NCBI RefSeq assembly: GCF_038397785.1
Contig: NZ_CP151642.1
Coordinates: 2,232,001-2,296,000, forward strand
DNA length: 64,000 nucleotides
Origin: Salinibacterium sp. TMP30
Lineage (GTDB): Bacteria; Actinomycetota; Actinomycetes; Actinomycetales; Microbacteriaceae
Direction: 5' to 3'
This document shows, piece by piece, positions 7,108-17,050 of this stretch. How positions within the stretch are numbered: the first letter of the stretch is position 1; every line of letters begins with the position of its first letter. The notes beneath the pieces were generated by a model that was not told where the DNA came from, made no database searches, and saw nothing but the letters and a program-made list of their open reading frames with translations. Made by a program: the position numbers and the translations under genes.

Positions 7108-8958
7108 CTATTCGACGGTGACAGACTTCGCGAGGTTGCGCGGCTGGTCTACGTCGAGTCCCTTCGCTGCCGAAAGTTCCATACCGAAAATGTGCAACGG
7201 AATCACTGCAAGGAGCGGCTCAAAGAACGAACCGGCAAGAGGAATGGGGATGACCTCATCGGCGAACGGCAGCACCGCTGCGTCACCTTTCTCAGCGATG
7301 GCAATGACGCGAGCGCCACGCGCACGGATCTCCTGAATATTGGAGACAACCTTCTTGTGGAGCGAGTTGGGATCGCGCGGGCTGGGAACGACCACGAAAA
7401 CAACCTGACCGGGCTCAATGAGAGCGATCGGACCGTGCTTGAGCTCACCAGCGGCAAATCCCTCAGCGTGAATGTACGCCAATTCCTTGAGCTTCAGTGC
7501 GCCCTCAAGAGCGATCGGGTAACCCACGTGACGGCCCAAGAAGAGCACCGACTGGGTGTCCGTCATCCAATGAGCCAACTGCTTAATCGACTGAGAGGTA
7601 ACCAAGACTTCAGAGATCTTGTCCGGGATCGCCTGCAATTCGGCAACGTTCTCACGAATTGCCTCATCGCTGAGCGTGCCCCGCACACCCGCAATGTGCA
7701 GCCCAATCAAGTACAGCGCAGTCACCTGAGCCACGAAGGCCTTCGTGGATGCCACAGCAACTTCAGGACCAGCGTGCGTGTAGACCACAGCGTGTGACTC
7801 GCGCGGAATCGTTGCGCCGTGCGTGTTGCACACGGAAACAACCTTTGCGCCGGATTCCATAGCGAACTTGACCGCCATGAGTGTGTCCATGGTCTCGCCA
7901 GACTGGCTGATCGAGATCACGAGGGTGCGCTCCGTGAGAATCGGGTTGCGGTAGCGGAACTCGTGAGCCAGCTCAACATCCACCGGAACACGGGCCCACG
8001 CCTCGATAGCGTACTTGCCAAGCATCCCCGCGTAGGCCGCAGTTCCGCACGCAATGACAACGATGCGGTCGATGTTCGCGATGATCTCGTCACCGAGCGG
8101 CTCGAACTCGGTGAGCTTGACGAGCCCATCCTGAACGCGACCAAGAATTGTGTTGGCTACGGCATCCGGCTCTTCACTGATCTCCTTCGCCATGAAGCTC
8201 GACCAACCGCCTTTTTCGGAGGCCGAAGCATCCCAGGCGATATCAAACTCGTCAACCTCAACAGGGTTGCCATCGAAGTCGATGACCTCAACAGAGTCGG
8301 GGCGGATCGTGACGATCTGGTCTTGGCCGATAGCGACGGCGCGACGAGTGAACTCGACGAAAGCAGCGACATCTGAGCCCAAGAAGTTTTCTCCGTCACC
8401 CAAACCGATCACCAAGGGTGAGTTGCGGCGAGCACCAACAACAACACCGGGCTGGTCTTCGTGAACCGCGAGCAGAGTGAATGCCCCCTCAAGGCGGGCA
8501 ACAACACCGCGCAAGGCTGCCGTAAGGTCGCCAGTCTTTTCGTATTCGCGACCGACGAGAATTGCCGCTACCTCGGTATCGGTCTCGCTGGCAAAAGTTT
8601 CTCCCTCGGCCAGCAGCTCGTTCTTTAGCTCAGAGAAGTTCTCGATGATGCCGTTGTGAATGAGAGCAAGCTTCGAGTCGCGACTCAAATGCGGGTGCGC
8701 ATTCACATCGGTGGGGCCACCGTGGGTAGCCCACCGCGTGTGACCGATGCCCGTAGAACCGTTACCGAGAGGTGTTTCGGCAAGGTCATCCAGCAGCATC
8801 TGAAGTTTGCCAGCACGCTTGCGTGTTCTGAGCACCCCAGCCTCGTCGATAATAGCGACCCCAGCGGAGTCGTAACCCCGGTATTCGAGACGTTTGAGAC
8901 CACCGAGGAGAACCTCAAGGCTTTTGTTGTCACCGACGTAACCCACAATTCCACACAT
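7108..8958 (-). CDS. glmS: glutamine-fructose-6-phosphate aminotransferase (isomerizing)
   Basis: GlmS makes glucosamine-6-phosphate from fructose-6-phosphate and glutamine, the first step to UDP-GlcNAc. The 616-residue protein starts MCGIVGYVG with the nucleophilic Cys2 of the class II amidotransferase domain (about 1-220). Two SIS sugar-isomerase domains follow, with SISQSGETMDTL in the first, and the canonical C-terminus LAKSVTVE is present. It is the first gene of the operon that ends with tsaD. The spacer to divergent coaA is only 46 bases, so promoters must overlap. No glmS ribozyme-like structure is evident upstream. Confidence 0.98.
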   Translation of the reverse strand: MCGIVGYVGDNKSLEVLLGGLKRLEYRGYDSAGVAIIDEAGVLRTRKRAGKLQMLLDDLAETPLGNGSTGIGHTRWATHGGPTDVNAHPHLSRDSKLALIHNGIIENFSELKNELLAEGETFASETDTEVAAILVGREYEKTGDLTAALRGVVARLEGAFTLLAVHEDQPGVVVGARRNSPLVIGLGDGENFLGSDVAAFVEFTRRAVAIGQDQIVTIRPDSVEVIDFDGNPVEVDEFDIAWDASASEKGGWSSFMAKEISEEPDAVANTILGRVQDGLVKLTEFEPLGDEIIANIDRIVVIACGTAAYAGMLGKYAIEAWARVPVDVELAHEFRYRNPILTERTLVISISQSGETMDTLMAVKFAMESGAKVVSVCNTHGATIPRESHAVVYTHAGPEVAVASTKAFVAQVTALYLIGLHIAGVRGTLSDEAIRENVAELQAIPDKISEVLVTSQSIKQLAHWMTDTQSVLFLGRHVGYPIALEGALKLKELAYIHAEGFAAGELKHGPIALIEPGQVVFVVVPSPRDPNSLHKKVVSNIQEIRARGARVIAIAEKGDAAVLPFADEVIPIPLAGSFFEPLLAVIPLHIFGMELSAAKGLDVDQPRNLAKSVTVE

Positions 8959-9004
8959 AGAAACGAGTTTAGTTCCCCAAGCTGGGTATCGGTGCGCCGT
9001 TAGG

Positions 9005-9961
9005 ATGAAGGCGATGCACGAAAACGGCTCCGCACACGCTCAAATCTCTCCCTTTCTCGAAATCGATCGGAGCGATTGGAGCGGACTTGCGCCAAAAATG
9101 GAAGTTCCGCTCACCCAAGCAGAGCTAATCGAACTCCGCGGACTCGGCGACGAACTCGACCTCACCGAAGTCTCAGAGGTCTATCTTCCGCTGAGTCGAC
9201 TACTCAACCTGTATGCAGAAAACGCTCAGCGACTTCATGCCGCCACCACGCAGTTTCTCGGCGCCACAACCACAAGCACACCATTCGTCATTGGCGTTGC
9301 CGGCTCGGTAGCCGTCGGAAAGTCCACCATCGCGCGACTGCTGCGCGAACTTCTCTCGCGCTGGGACGGCACCCCCCACGTCGAACTCATCACCACCGAC
9401 GGGTTTTTGCACCCCAATGCCGAGCTAGAACGCCGCGGCATCCTCGAACGAAAAGGGTTTCCCGAAAGCTACGACCGTCGGGCACTATTGCGGTTCGTCA
9501 GCAAGATTAAAGCTGGCGTCGCTGAAGTGCGCGCTCCGTTCTATTCGCACCTGGCCTACGACATCATCCCGGATGCCGCTATAACAGTGCGCAAACCCGA
9601 CGTGCTCATCGTCGAAGGGCTCAACGTTTTGCAACCGCCGACGCCCGGCAACAGGCTCGCCGTCAGCGACCTCTTCGACTTCACAATCTATGTGGATGCC
9701 CGCACAAGTGACATCGCTCGCTGGTACGAGGAGCGCTTCCTTCGCCTCCAGCGCGGGGCGTTCAGTAACCCGCGTTCATACTTCCACCGCTTTGCCGATC
9801 TCAGCGAGAGCGCCGCCCGCGCACGCGCCCAACAGGTCTGGAAGCTCACCAACGAACCCAACCTCGTCCAGAACGTATTGCCGACGCGACCTCGCGCATC
9901 ACTGATCCTGCGTAAAGATGCCAACCATGCGGTCTCGAAAGTGTTGTTGCGTAAGACCTAG
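9005..9961 (+). CDS. coaA: type I pantothenate kinase
   Basis: CoaA phosphorylates pantothenate, the committed step of CoA synthesis. The 318-residue protein carries the P-loop GVAGSVAVGKST at about residues 97-108, the TTDGFLHPN motif, the YDRRALLRF segment and VIVEGLNVLQ, all typical of the CoaA family. Two starts compete: ATG 9005 has almost no space behind AGG, while ATG 9014 has AAGG five bases upstream and may be the true start (315 residues). It is divergent from glmS. Confidence 0.96.
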   Translation: MKAMHENGSAHAQISPFLEIDRSDWSGLAPKMEVPLTQAELIELRGLGDELDLTEVSEVYLPLSRLLNLYAENAQRLHAATTQFLGATTTSTPFVIGVAGSVAVGKSTIARLLRELLSRWDGTPHVELITTDGFLHPNAELERRGILERKGFPESYDRRALLRFVSKIKAGVAEVRAPFYSHLAYDIIPDAAITVRKPDVLIVEGLNVLQPPTPGNRLAVSDLFDFTIYVDARTSDIARWYEERFLRLQRGAFSNPRSYFHRFADLSESAARARAQQVWKLTNEPNLVQNVLPTRPRASLILRKDANHAVSKVLLRKT

Positions 9962-9986
9962 CGTGGCGCGCTGCCACTATTCACGG

Positions 9987-10053
9987 GGATCGGCCGGTGT
10001 CTAGTTGGCCATTGTCGAATCGGGCAGTGTCGCGTTGGCCGGTATCGGATCGG
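9987..10053. repeat. degenerate 30-bp tandem repeat in the coaA-glmM gap
   Basis: The 108-base gap between the convergent ends of coaA and glmM holds a 30-base periodicity: GGATCGG at 9987-9993, GAATCGG at 10017-10023 and GGATCGG at 10047-10053. TTGGCC recurs at 10005-10010 and 10035-10040. The two best copies (9996-10023 and 10026-10053) agree at about 21 of 28 positions. No terminator hairpin is obvious here. Confidence 0.55.
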
Positions 10054-10069
10054 CGAGCTCGGGGCGGAA

Positions 10070-11431
10070 TTAGTTGCCGAGCTGAGCACGGACGACTGCG
10101 GCAAGGCGATCGGCCATCTGTTGTGCAACCTCTTGGCGCTCCGCCTCAACCATCACGCGAACCATTGGCTCCGTTCCCGATGCGCGCAGCAGCACCCGGC
10201 CCGTTTCGCCCAGTTCTGCCTCCACAGCGGCAACCGCATCCGCGATTACGCTGTCGGAGCCCAGCGAGTGATGGTCGACGCCCCGCACGTTCACGAGAAC
10301 TTGCGGGTACACCGTCATTACTGAAGCCAACTCGGCAAGCGTCTTGCCCGTTCGCTCCATTTCGGCAACAAGATGAAGGCCGGTGAGGATGCCGTCGCCG
10401 GTGGTCGCGAACTTGGTCATGATGACGTGACCAGACTGCTCCCCGCCGAGGGAAAGGCCGTGCTCACCGAGTGCTTCGAGCACGTAACGATCGCCGACCT
10501 TGGTTTCGAGCATCTTAATGTTGTTCTCGGCCATGGCGCGGCGAAGCCCCAGATTGCTCATGACGGTCGCAACCAGGGTGCGGTCTTGAAGAACACCGCG
10601 CTCGGCCATCGATACCGCCAGAATCGCCATGATCTGGTCACCATCAACGACCTTGCCGTCTTTGTCGACGGCGAGACAGCGATCAGCGTCACCATCATGG
10701 GCGATACCAATATCTGCGCCGTGCGCGAGCACTGCCACAGCGAGGTTGTCGAGATGGGTCGATCCGACACCGTCGTTGATGTTGATGCCATCGGGGTCTG
10801 CACCGATGACCGTGACCTTGGCCCCGGCATCCGTAAACACCTGTGGCGATACTCCGGAGGCCGCGCCGTGAGCGCAGTCGAGCACAACGTGGATGCCGCC
10901 GAGCTGGTTAGGTAGTGTCGACAACAGGTGCACGACGTAGCGGTCTTCAGCGTCGGCGAATCGTCGAATGCGGCCAACCTCAACGCCCGTCGGAGCGAGG
11001 CTGGGGGCTGCGAGTGCTGCTTCGATGCGGTCTTCGACCTCATCGGGAAGTTTGGTGCCGCCCTGACCGAAGAACTTAATTCCGTTGTCGGGGGCGGGAT
11101 TGTGCGACGCGGAGATCATGACTCCGAGGTCGGCTTTGAAGTCAGCGACGAGGAATGCTGCTGCGGGGGTGGGGATTACTCCGGCGTCGAAGACATCGAC
11201 GCCAGAGCTCGCGAGCCCCGCGGATACCGCGGCTGAGATGAACTCACCGGATACCCGCGGGTCGCGTGCGACTACGGCAACGGGTCGACGGCCGGAAGCT
11301 CGACGACCATCGGCGACTCGGCCCTGACCCAGTACGACAGCTGCCGACTGAGCCAGGCCAAGTGCGAGCTCTACAGTAAGATCGCTGTTCGCGAGTCCGC
11401 GAACGCCATCCGTACCAAAAAGACGTGCCAT
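10070..11431 (-). CDS. glmM: phosphoglucosamine mutase
   Basis: GlmM converts glucosamine-6-phosphate to glucosamine-1-phosphate, the step after GlmS. The 453-residue protein starts with LFGTDGVRG, has the phosphoserine loop ISASHNP (Ser109), the metal-binding loop HDGDADRC, and the C-terminal phosphate-binding [13 protein letters not shown] short Gly/Arg-rich insertion lies near residues 36-50. It lies 26 bases downstream of rpsI, so it is probably co-transcribed with rplM-rpsI, a common actinobacterial arrangement. Confidence 0.97.
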   Translation of the reverse strand: MARLFGTDGVRGLANSDLTVELALGLAQSAAVVLGQGRVADGRRASGRRPVAVVARDPRVSGEFISAAVSAGLASSGVDVFDAGVIPTPAAAFLVADFKADLGVMISASHNPAPDNGIKFFGQGGTKLPDEVEDRIEAALAAPSLAPTGVEVGRIRRFADAEDRYVVHLLSTLPNQLGGIHVVLDCAHGAASGVSPQVFTDAGAKVTVIGADPDGININDGVGSTHLDNLAVAVLAHGADIGIAHDGDADRCLAVDKDGKVVDGDQIMAILAVSMAERGVLQDRTLVATVMSNLGLRRAMAENNIKMLETKVGDRYVLEALGEHGLSLGGEQSGHVIMTKFATTGDGILTGLHLVAEMERTGKTLAELASVMTVYPQVLVNVRGVDHHSLGSDSVIADAVAAVEAELGETGRVLLRASGTEPMVRVMVEAERQEVAQQMADRLAAVVRAQLGN

Positions 11432-11457
11432 GCGTTGCCGCTAGCGCGTGAAGCGCG

Positions 11458-11946
11458 TTAGCGCTTCGAGAACTGCGGAGCCTTACGCGCCTTCTTGAGT
11501 CCAGCCTTCTTACGCTCCTTGACGCGAGCGTCACGGGTAAGGAAGCCAGCCTTCTTGAGGATCGCGCGGTTGTTCTCTTCATCGATCTGGTTGAGCGAAC
11601 GAGAGATGCCTAGACGCAGCGCGCCAGCCTGACCCGAAGGGCCGCCGCCGGTGATGCGTGCGATTACGTCGTAACCACCGAGCAGGTCAAGAACCTTGAA
11701 GGGGTCATTGATGAGCTGCTGGTGAAGCTTGTTGGGGAAGTACTCGGCGAACTCACGGCCGTTGACCGTGATGGTGCCCGAACCAGGAACGAGGCGAACG
11801 CGGGCAATTGCCTGCTTGCGACGTCCGACGGCTGCGCCGGGAACGGTGAGAACGGGGCGAGGCGCTGCGGGCGCCTCGGTTGCTGCCGATTCCGTCGTGT
11901 ACGACTCGGGAGCACCCTCGGTGATTGAATCTTCGATCTTGGCCAC
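11458..11946 (-). CDS. rpsI: 30S ribosomal protein uS9
   Basis: Small-subunit head protein whose C-terminal tail reaches the P-site tRNA. The 162-residue product has [17 protein letters not shown] and ends with the invariant arginine of PQFSKR. The first 35 residues are an acidic, Ala/Pro-rich extension (residues 1-35), as is common in actinobacterial uS9. It follows rplM by 41 bases, the universal rplM-rpsI pair. Confidence 0.98.
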   Translation of the reverse strand: MAKIEDSITEGAPESYTTESAATEAPAAPRPVLTVPGAAVGRRKQAIARVRLVPGSGTITVNGREFAEYFPNKLHQQLINDPFKVLDLLGGYDVIARITGGGPSGQAGALRLGISRSLNQIDEENNRAILKKAGFLTRDARVKERKKAGLKKARKAPQFSKR

Positions 11947-11987
11947 TGTTTTAAGTCCTTAAGTCTTGGCTACGTAAAGCGCGGGCG

Positions 11988-12434
11988 CTACTGAGCGACC
12001 TGGGTGAGGGTATACGGGGTTGGCTGCTGAGCAGCGTGAGGGTGCTCAGTACCCGCGTATACCTTCAGCTTGGTGAGCTGAGCGCGACCGAGTGAGTTCT
12101 TGGGGAGCATTCCACGGATTGCCTTTTCAACGGCACGCGTGGGGTGCTTCTCCAACATCTCGGAGTACGTGGTGGCCGTGAGCCCGCCCGGGTAACCGGA
12201 GTGACGGTAGGCCTTCTTCTGCGCGAGCTTGGAGCCCGTGAGGGCAACCTTCTCAGCGTTGATGATAATGACGAAGTCACCCATGTCCATGTGGGGAGCA
12301 AAGGTGGCCTTGTGCTTTCCACGGAGCAAAACTGCTGCGTGGCTGGCGAGGCGGCCGAGAACGATGTCGGTTGCGTCGATGATGACCCATTCCCGCTTGA
12401 CGTCGTCGGGCTTGGGCGAATATGTGCGCGTCAC
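11988..12434 (-). CDS. rplM: 50S ribosomal protein uL13
   Basis: Early-assembling large-subunit protein. The GTG at 12434 gives 148 residues beginning [16 protein letters not shown], which aligns with the usual N-terminus; the upstream in-frame start at 12506 would add 24 residues of untypical sequence. Family motifs seen are VIDATD-type start of the fold ([16 protein letters not shown]) and [11 protein letters not shown]. Transcription probably starts from the promoter at 12541-12568, leaving a leader of about 100 bases. Confidence 0.97.
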   Translation of the reverse strand: MTRTYSPKPDDVKREWVIIDATDIVLGRLASHAAVLLRGKHKATFAPHMDMGDFVIIINAEKVALTGSKLAQKKAYRHSGYPGGLTATTYSEMLEKHPTRAVEKAIRGMLPKNSLGRAQLTKLKVYAGTEHPHAAQQPTPYTLTQVAQ

Positions 12435-12540
12435 AATAGTGCTGCTTTCATTGATCGAGTGAGGTGTTCGTGAATCCCGCTCCGATGGTTGTTTCAGAAG
12501 AAACAATTCCGGTTGGAGGGCTCATGATCGGATGTTGCAC

Positions 12541-12568
12541 CCTATAGTGCAGACACCAAGGGTCAACA
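12541..12568 (-). promoter_or_regulatory. candidate rplM-rpsI promoter
   Basis: Minus-strand TGTTGA (12563-12568) and TATAGG (12541-12546) are 16 bases apart; the alternative -35 TTGACC is offset by two bases. The predicted start is about 100 bases upstream of the rplM GTG. An inverted repeat TGCAC-N6-GTGCA overlaps the -10 region. Confidence 0.45.
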
Positions 12569-12629
12569 GTAGCCCAACTTCCGCCACGCAGCAAACGCTC
12601 CGCGGTGACCGGTCGAGGCTCCCTCGTGG

Positions 12630-13577
12630 CTAGTCGAGCGGATCGCGATGAGATCGCGTGAGTTCTGCACGCGCGGCGAGCCCGTCAGCTGGCGGATAGC
12701 CCACTTCGACGAGCGTGAGACCTTTAGCGGGCATGACCTTGTACTCACTCCCCTTCGAACGCTCATCGCGAATGTCGACCGGACGCGAGATATCCAGCTT
12801 GCCCTGCCCCACAAATACGCCAGCACCCACGAGCGACCGCACCATGCTGTGACAGAAAGCGTCTGCCCGAACTTCGGCAACGATGATGCCCTCCTCGTTG
12901 CGTCTCCAACTGAAATGCTCAAGCCATCTCACTGTCGAGGCACCCTCCCGAGGTTTGCAGTATGCGGCCCAGTCATGGAGCCCTAGCAATTCCTTTGCGG
13001 CCACATTCATCGCGTCAACATCGAGCGTCGCCGGATACCAGACCGTGTGATTTCGGTACCGAGGATCCCGAGGCGACTCGTTGTCGGCAATCCGGTACTC
13101 ATACCGGCGCCACAGCGGCGAAAAGCGGGCATCGAAACCGTCGGCCGCTATCACTGACTGCGACACATGAATGTCAGCCTCAAGCCCCGCGATGCCATTA
13201 ATCCTTCGAGCCAAAGATGCGGGCCCATCGTAGCGCCTGCCGCCAAGGTTCCCCCGACGCGGACGATCGAGGCTGTGCAACTGGGCGTCAGTAAGGTCAA
13301 GGTGCGCCACCTGGCCGCTCGCGTGCACACCGGCATCCGTACGGCCGGCAACAACAAGCGACGGGATCACGCCGAAGCGCCGGAAGATCACGCCGAGTGC
13401 GTCTTCAATCGTGCCCTGAACGGTGCGGAGGACCGGCTGCTTTCCCCATCCGAAGAAGTTGGTGCCGTCGTAGGAAATGTCGAGTCGCAGACGAGTCGAG
13501 TGGGGATCACGGGTCTCGCCACCATCGCGGTCGACATTCGGCTCATTCGCCGGGTTTGCGGCTGCCGTCTGATCCAT
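12630..13577 (-). CDS. truA: tRNA pseudouridine(38-40) synthase TruA
   Basis: TruA isomerises uridines 38-40 in the tRNA anticodon stem-loop. The 315-residue protein has the catalytic-aspartate motif AGRTDAGVHA near residue 80, the start LDISYDGTNFFGWG, and FCHSMVRSLVGA in the C-terminal half. The N-terminal 25 residues are a polar extension absent from most homologues. It sits at the tail of the alpha operon but a strong terminator separates it from rplQ, so it may depend on readthrough or its own promoter. Confidence 0.96.
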   Translation of the reverse strand: MDQTAAANPANEPNVDRDGGETRDPHSTRLRLDISYDGTNFFGWGKQPVLRTVQGTIEDALGVIFRRFGVIPSLVVAGRTDAGVHASGQVAHLDLTDAQLHSLDRPRRGNLGGRRYDGPASLARRINGIAGLEADIHVSQSVIAADGFDARFSPLWRRYEYRIADNESPRDPRYRNHTVWYPATLDVDAMNVAAKELLGLHDWAAYCKPREGASTVRWLEHFSWRRNEEGIIVAEVRADAFCHSMVRSLVGAGVFVGQGKLDISRPVDIRDERSKGSEYKVMPAKGLTLVEVGYPPADGLAARAELTRSHRDPLD

Positions 13578-13597
13578 AGTGCAATCCTATTTCACCA

Positions 13598-13637
13598 AGA
13601 AAACCCCGGCCCGCTCGAGGCGGAACCGGGGTTTTCT
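13598..13637 (-). terminator. intrinsic terminator after rplQ
   Basis: AGAAAACCCCGG (13598-13609) pairs with CCGGGGTTTTCT (13626-13637), with an inner CCGC/GCGG stem in the loop. The arms end in A and T runs, so it can act on both strands. It ends the alpha operon between rplQ and truA. Confidence 0.85.
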
Positions 13638-13650
13638 CAAACGAAGAAAG

Positions 13651-14193
13651 TTACTTCTCTTCTGCAGTCTCCGCAGCAGCGTCCTCAGCAGGAGCCTCAA
13701 CGGCTACATCTTCGGTTGCAACGTCGCTGGCAGCAGTGTCGTCTGCGGCAGGAGCTTCTTGGGCGGCGGGCTCTTCTGCAGCGGCCTTTGGCTCTGCCTT
13801 AGCAGCGGCCTTAGGTGACTTCTTCTTAGGCGTTACGGGCTCAAGAACGAGCTCCATCTGAACCATCGACGCGTTGTCACCCTTGCGGAAACCAAGCTTC
13901 GTGATGCGGGTGTAGCCGCCATCACGGTGCTCGACCTGCGGAGCGATGACAGTGAAGAGTTCGTGGATGACGGTCTTGTCGCCAATGATTCCCATTGCGC
14001 GGCGACGGTTGTGCAGGTCACCCTTCTTCGCAAAGGTGATCAGACGCTCGGCCACGGGACGCAGGCGCTTTGCCCGAGTTTCGGTGGTCTTGATGCTTTT
14101 GTGTGTGAACAGGGCTGCTGCCAGGTTGGCGAGCATGAGGCGCTCGTGCGCTGGTCCACCGCCGAGACGCGGGCCCTTAGTAGGTGTAGGCAT
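13651..14193 (-). CDS. rplQ: 50S ribosomal protein bL17 with acidic Ala/Glu-rich tail
   Basis: Large-subunit protein near the exit tunnel. The bL17 core occupies about residues 1-120 ([19 protein letters not shown], then the [12 protein letters not shown] helix and GGYTRI). After [14 protein letters not shown] comes a tail of about 55 residues rich in Ala, Glu and Asp, giving 180 residues where many bacteria have 120-130. Such tails are seen in actinobacterial bL17. Last gene of the rpsM-rpsK-rpoA-rplQ group. Confidence 0.97.
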   Translation of the reverse strand: MPTPTKGPRLGGGPAHERLMLANLAAALFTHKSIKTTETRAKRLRPVAERLITFAKKGDLHNRRRAMGIIGDKTVIHELFTVIAPQVEHRDGGYTRITKLGFRKGDNASMVQMELVLEPVTPKKKSPKAAAKAEPKAAAEEPAAQEAPAADDTAASDVATEDVAVEAPAEDAAAETAEEK

Positions 14194-14231
14194 TTTCTAG
14201 TTCTCCAGTGTCAAAGGTTCGAGCCAGCGGC

Positions 14232-15227
14232 TCAAGCGTTGGTCTCGTCGTCGGCGTATCCGCCGTAGAAGTGCGCGCCGTCAAATCCGGGAACGCTGTC
14301 TTTCAACGACAATCCCATTTCGACGAGCTTGTCGCGTACTTCATCAACCGACTTCTGACCAAAGTTGCGGATGTTCATGAGCTGGGTCTCCGAAAGAGCC
14401 ACCAGTTCACTTACAGTGTTGATTCCTTCGCGCTTGAGGCAGTTGTAGCTGCGCACCGAAAGATCAAGGTCTTCGATCGGCATGCTGAGTTCAGTCGACA
14501 GCACGGCGTCAACCGGTGCAGGACCAATCTCAATACCCTCGGCTGCCGTGTTGAGCTCGCGAGCGAGTCCGAACAGTTCGGTTAGCGTGCGACCGGCTGA
14601 AGCAATGGCGTCACGCGGGGTGATTGCCGACTTGGTTTCGACATCCACAACCAGACGGTCAAAGTCGGTACGCTCACCCGCACGAGTTGCCTCGACGCGG
14701 TAGGTGACCTTGAGCACGGGCGAGTAGATCGAGTCAACCGGAATCTGGCCGGCTTCGCTGAATTCGCTGCGGTTCTGGGTTGCAGTGACGTAACCGCGGC
14801 CACGCTCGATCGTCAGCTCAAGTTCGAACTTGGCCTTGTCGTTGAGGGTCGCGATAACGAGCTCGGGGTTGTGGATCTCTACACCAGCAGGTGCAGAGAT
14901 GTCAGCGGCGGTGACCTCACCAGCGCCCTGCTTGCGCAGGTAAGCGGTGATTGGTTCGTCGTGCTCGCTCGAGACAACGAGGTTCTTGATGTTGAGGATG
15001 ACCTCGGTGACGTCTTCTTTTACACCGGCGACGGTGCTGAACTCGTGGAGCACGCCGTCGATACGGATGCTGGTGACAGCTGCTCCGGGGATCGACGAAA
15101 GAAGGGTACGACGGATTGAGTTTCCGAGGGTGTAACCGAAACCGGGTTCAAGCGGCTCGATAACGAACCGTGAACGGAATTCGGAGATGTTCTCCTCAGC
15201 AAGGGTGGGACGCTGTGCAATGAGCAC
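14232..15227 (-). CDS. rpoA: RNA polymerase alpha subunit
   Basis: The alpha dimer nucleates RNA polymerase assembly. The 331-residue protein has the N-terminal dimerisation domain ([25 protein letters not shown], quoted here only as the region at residues 21-45) and the C-terminal helix-hairpin-helix domain from about residue 245 ([15 protein letters not shown], then [10 protein letters not shown]) that contacts DNA and activators. The C-terminus ends with an acidic EDD-type tail. It is preceded by a 165-base gap with three hairpins; rpsD, which occupies this place in many bacteria, is absent. Confidence 0.98.
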   Translation of the reverse strand: MLIAQRPTLAEENISEFRSRFVIEPLEPGFGYTLGNSIRRTLLSSIPGAAVTSIRIDGVLHEFSTVAGVKEDVTEVILNIKNLVVSSEHDEPITAYLRKQGAGEVTAADISAPAGVEIHNPELVIATLNDKAKFELELTIERGRGYVTATQNRSEFSEAGQIPVDSIYSPVLKVTYRVEATRAGERTDFDRLVVDVETKSAITPRDAIASAGRTLTELFGLARELNTAAEGIEIGPAPVDAVLSTELSMPIEDLDLSVRSYNCLKREGINTVSELVALSETQLMNIRNFGQKSVDEVRDKLVEMGLSLKDSVPGFDGAHFYGGYADDETNA

Positions 15228-15245
15228 TGGTGATTCCTTTCGGCA

Positions 15246-15380
15246 AAGTGTCCGCTATATGACACTTGTGGGCGACGGGTGGCTGGCCCGACGTTTTTAT
15301 TGAATTGTGCGCTGGAACTGTGAGCGAGGGCCGCAAGCGACCCTCGCCACGACGCCAGCACTAGCGAGTTGCCTCGCTAG
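15246..15380 (-). other. rpsK-rpoA spacer with three hairpins
   Basis: The 165-base spacer holds AAGTGTC-N8-GACACTT (15246-15267), GCGAGGG-N10-CCCTCGC (15324-15347) and CTAGCGAG-N4-CTCGCTAG (15361-15380), all perfect stems. None has a clear T tract on the minus strand. They could be processing, attenuation or protein-binding structures at the point where rpsD is missing. Confidence 0.6.
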
Positions 15381-15392
15381 TACGGCGTAAAA

Positions 15393-15791
15393 CTAAACGC
15401 GACGACGCTTGGGCGGACGGCAACCATTGTGCGTCTGCGGGGTTACGTCGTTGATCGAACCCACTTCGAGGCCAGCGGCCTGCAGCGAACGAATCGCAGT
15501 TTCGCGACCCGAACCCGGTCCCTTGACGAAAACGTCTACCTTCTTGACACCGTGCTCTTGAGCCTGGCGTGCAGCCGACTCAGCAGACATCTGTGCGGCG
15601 TAAGGGGTCGACTTGCGCGAACCCTTGAAGCCGACGACACCTGACGAGGACCAGCTCAGTACTGCGCCGGTGGGGTCGGTGATGGTAACGATGGTGTTGT
15701 TGAACGTTGACTTGATGTGAGCCTGGCCCACTGCAACATTCTTCTTTTCTTTACGACGCGGCTTACGAGCGGCCGATTTTGGTGCTGCCAT
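15393..15791 (-). CDS. rpsK: 30S ribosomal protein uS11
   Basis: Platform protein of the small subunit. The 132-residue product shows the basic N-terminus [10 protein letters not shown], the [16 protein letters not shown] start of the fold and the conserved end [13 protein letters not shown]. Normal length. It follows rpsM by 51 bases. Confidence 0.98.
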   Translation of the reverse strand: MAAPKSAARKPRRKEKKNVAVGQAHIKSTFNNTIVTITDPTGAVLSWSSSGVVGFKGSRKSTPYAAQMSAESAARQAQEHGVKKVDVFVKGPGSGRETAIRSLQAAGLEVGSINDVTPQTHNGCRPPKRRRV

Positions 15792-15842
15792 TGTTTTCTC
15801 CTAAAACTGTGATGGCGACGACACGGGGAGTGAACCCAGGGT

Positions 15843-16217
15843 CTATCGGGCCTTCTTCTTGCCGGCTACGGTGCGCTTCGGGCCCTTGCGGGTACGAGCG
15901 TTGGTCTTCGTGCGCTGTCCATGAACGGGCAGCCCCTTGCGGTGACGGATGCCCTGGTAGCTGCCGATTTCAACCTTGCGGCGAATGTCTGCTGCAACCT
16001 CACGACGAAGGTCACCTTCTACCTGGAAGTTTGCCTCGATGTAGTCACGAAGCGCGATGAGCTGGTCATCGGTCAGATCGTGAACGCGAATTTCTCCGCT
16101 GATTTGGGTGTCGGCGAGGGTTTTGAGTGCCCTCGTGCGGCCAACACCATAAATGTAAGTCAGTGCGACCTCTACACGCTTGTCGCGTGGGATGTCGACG
16201 CCGGCTAGACGTGCCAT
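15843..16217 (-). CDS. rpsM: 30S ribosomal protein uS13
   Basis: Small-subunit head protein that makes intersubunit bridges and contacts tRNA. The 124-residue product begins [17 protein letters not shown], has the helix-hairpin [11 protein letters not shown] and the [13 protein letters not shown] motif, ending in a basic tail. Downstream of rpmJ by 170 bases, a larger gap than elsewhere in the cluster; a 14-base palindrome GCCGGTGCACCGGC (16257-16270) lies in that gap. Confidence 0.98.
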   Translation of the reverse strand: MARLAGVDIPRDKRVEVALTYIYGVGRTRALKTLADTQISGEIRVHDLTDDQLIALRDYIEANFQVEGDLRREVAADIRRKVEIGSYQGIRHRKGLPVHGQRTKTNARTRKGPKRTVAGKKKAR

Positions 16218-16387
16218 AGTGGCTTCTCCTGTTAGTGAGTGGAGGTCTGTAGCAACGCCGGTGCACCGGCCTCCAACCGGTGGTGTCCCCGCACCTCGCT
16301 TGCGCGAGTTGTGGATCTGGTGCTGCTAGTTCTGTGTATTGAGTTATGTGGCGATTGCTCGCCGGCTGCGATCTGCTCGCGGAAGCT

Positions 16388-16504
16388 TTAGCCCTGGCGT
16401 TGCTTGTGGCGCGGGTTCGACTTGCAGATGATCATGACGCGTCCGTTGCGGCGAATAACGCGGCAGTGGTCGCACATGGGCTTGACGCTGGGGTTAACCT
16501 TCAT
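16388..16504 (-). CDS. rpmJ: 50S ribosomal protein bL36
   Basis: A 38-residue protein read from ATG 16504 to TAA 16388, beginning [14 protein letters not shown]. It keeps the zinc-binding set Cys11, Cys14, Cys27 and His32, so it is the C+ (zinc) form. It lies between infA and rpsM, its standard place. Confidence 0.97.
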   Translation of the reverse strand: MKVNPSVKPMCDHCRVIRRNGRVMIICKSNPRHKQRQG

Positions 16505-16580
16505 TACTTTTCCTTGTGAATCGCTGTCTTCGTTCCACTTATCCCGCAAAGGAAGAGTGGACGTTACTTTCCAGCGCTCG

Positions 16581-16802
16581 CTACTTGTAGCGGTAGGTGA
16601 TCCGGCCGCGAGTCAGGTCATACGGGCTCAGCTCTACAACCACACGGTCCTCCGGAAGGATTCGAATGTAGTTCTGTCGCATTTTGCCGGAGATGTGCGC
16701 GAGCACTACGTGGCCGTTACTCAACTCAACACGAAACATCGCGTTGGGCAGAGCTTCAACTACTGCTCCTTCGATCTCAATGACACCGTCTTTTTTGGCC
16801 AT
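16581..16802 (-). CDS. infA: translation initiation factor IF-1
   Basis: IF-1 occupies the A site during initiation. ATG 16802 gives 73 residues starting [12 protein letters not shown], the family length; an in-frame extension upstream to 16931 does not resemble IF-1. The OB-fold motifs [13 protein letters not shown] and [15 protein letters not shown] are present. It heads the infA-rpmJ-rpsM-rpsK-rpoA-rplQ group. The next sequence upstream is a relic regulator on the other strand rather than another translation gene. Confidence 0.98.
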   Translation of the reverse strand: MAKKDGVIEIEGAVVEALPNAMFRVELSNGHVVLAHISGKMRQNYIRILPEDRVVVELSPYDLTRGRITYRYK

Positions 16803-17050
16803 AGCCTCTTCGTCGCTATAAGTGGAGTTCGCTGGTCTGCGTGGATTGCGGTGAGTGGATTTCGAGAAACCCAAGGCACGAAAAAATCGGCCTGAAACAC
16901 CAAGGATCAAGCCTACGCTAATCCCGGGCATTTCGCCAAGCTGGGGCTAAGATTGCGCCTTCACGGTTTCGATGGCGTCTGCAGGCAGCGGATCGCCGAC
17001 ACACAAACCCATTACCTGAGCCGCGAAATCTTCTGCAGTCAGCGACGAAG

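Noticed and set aside
8959-9004. glmS ribozyme or riboswitch in the glmS-coaA gap
   Set aside because: The gap is only 46 bases and no GlcN6P ribozyme core fits.
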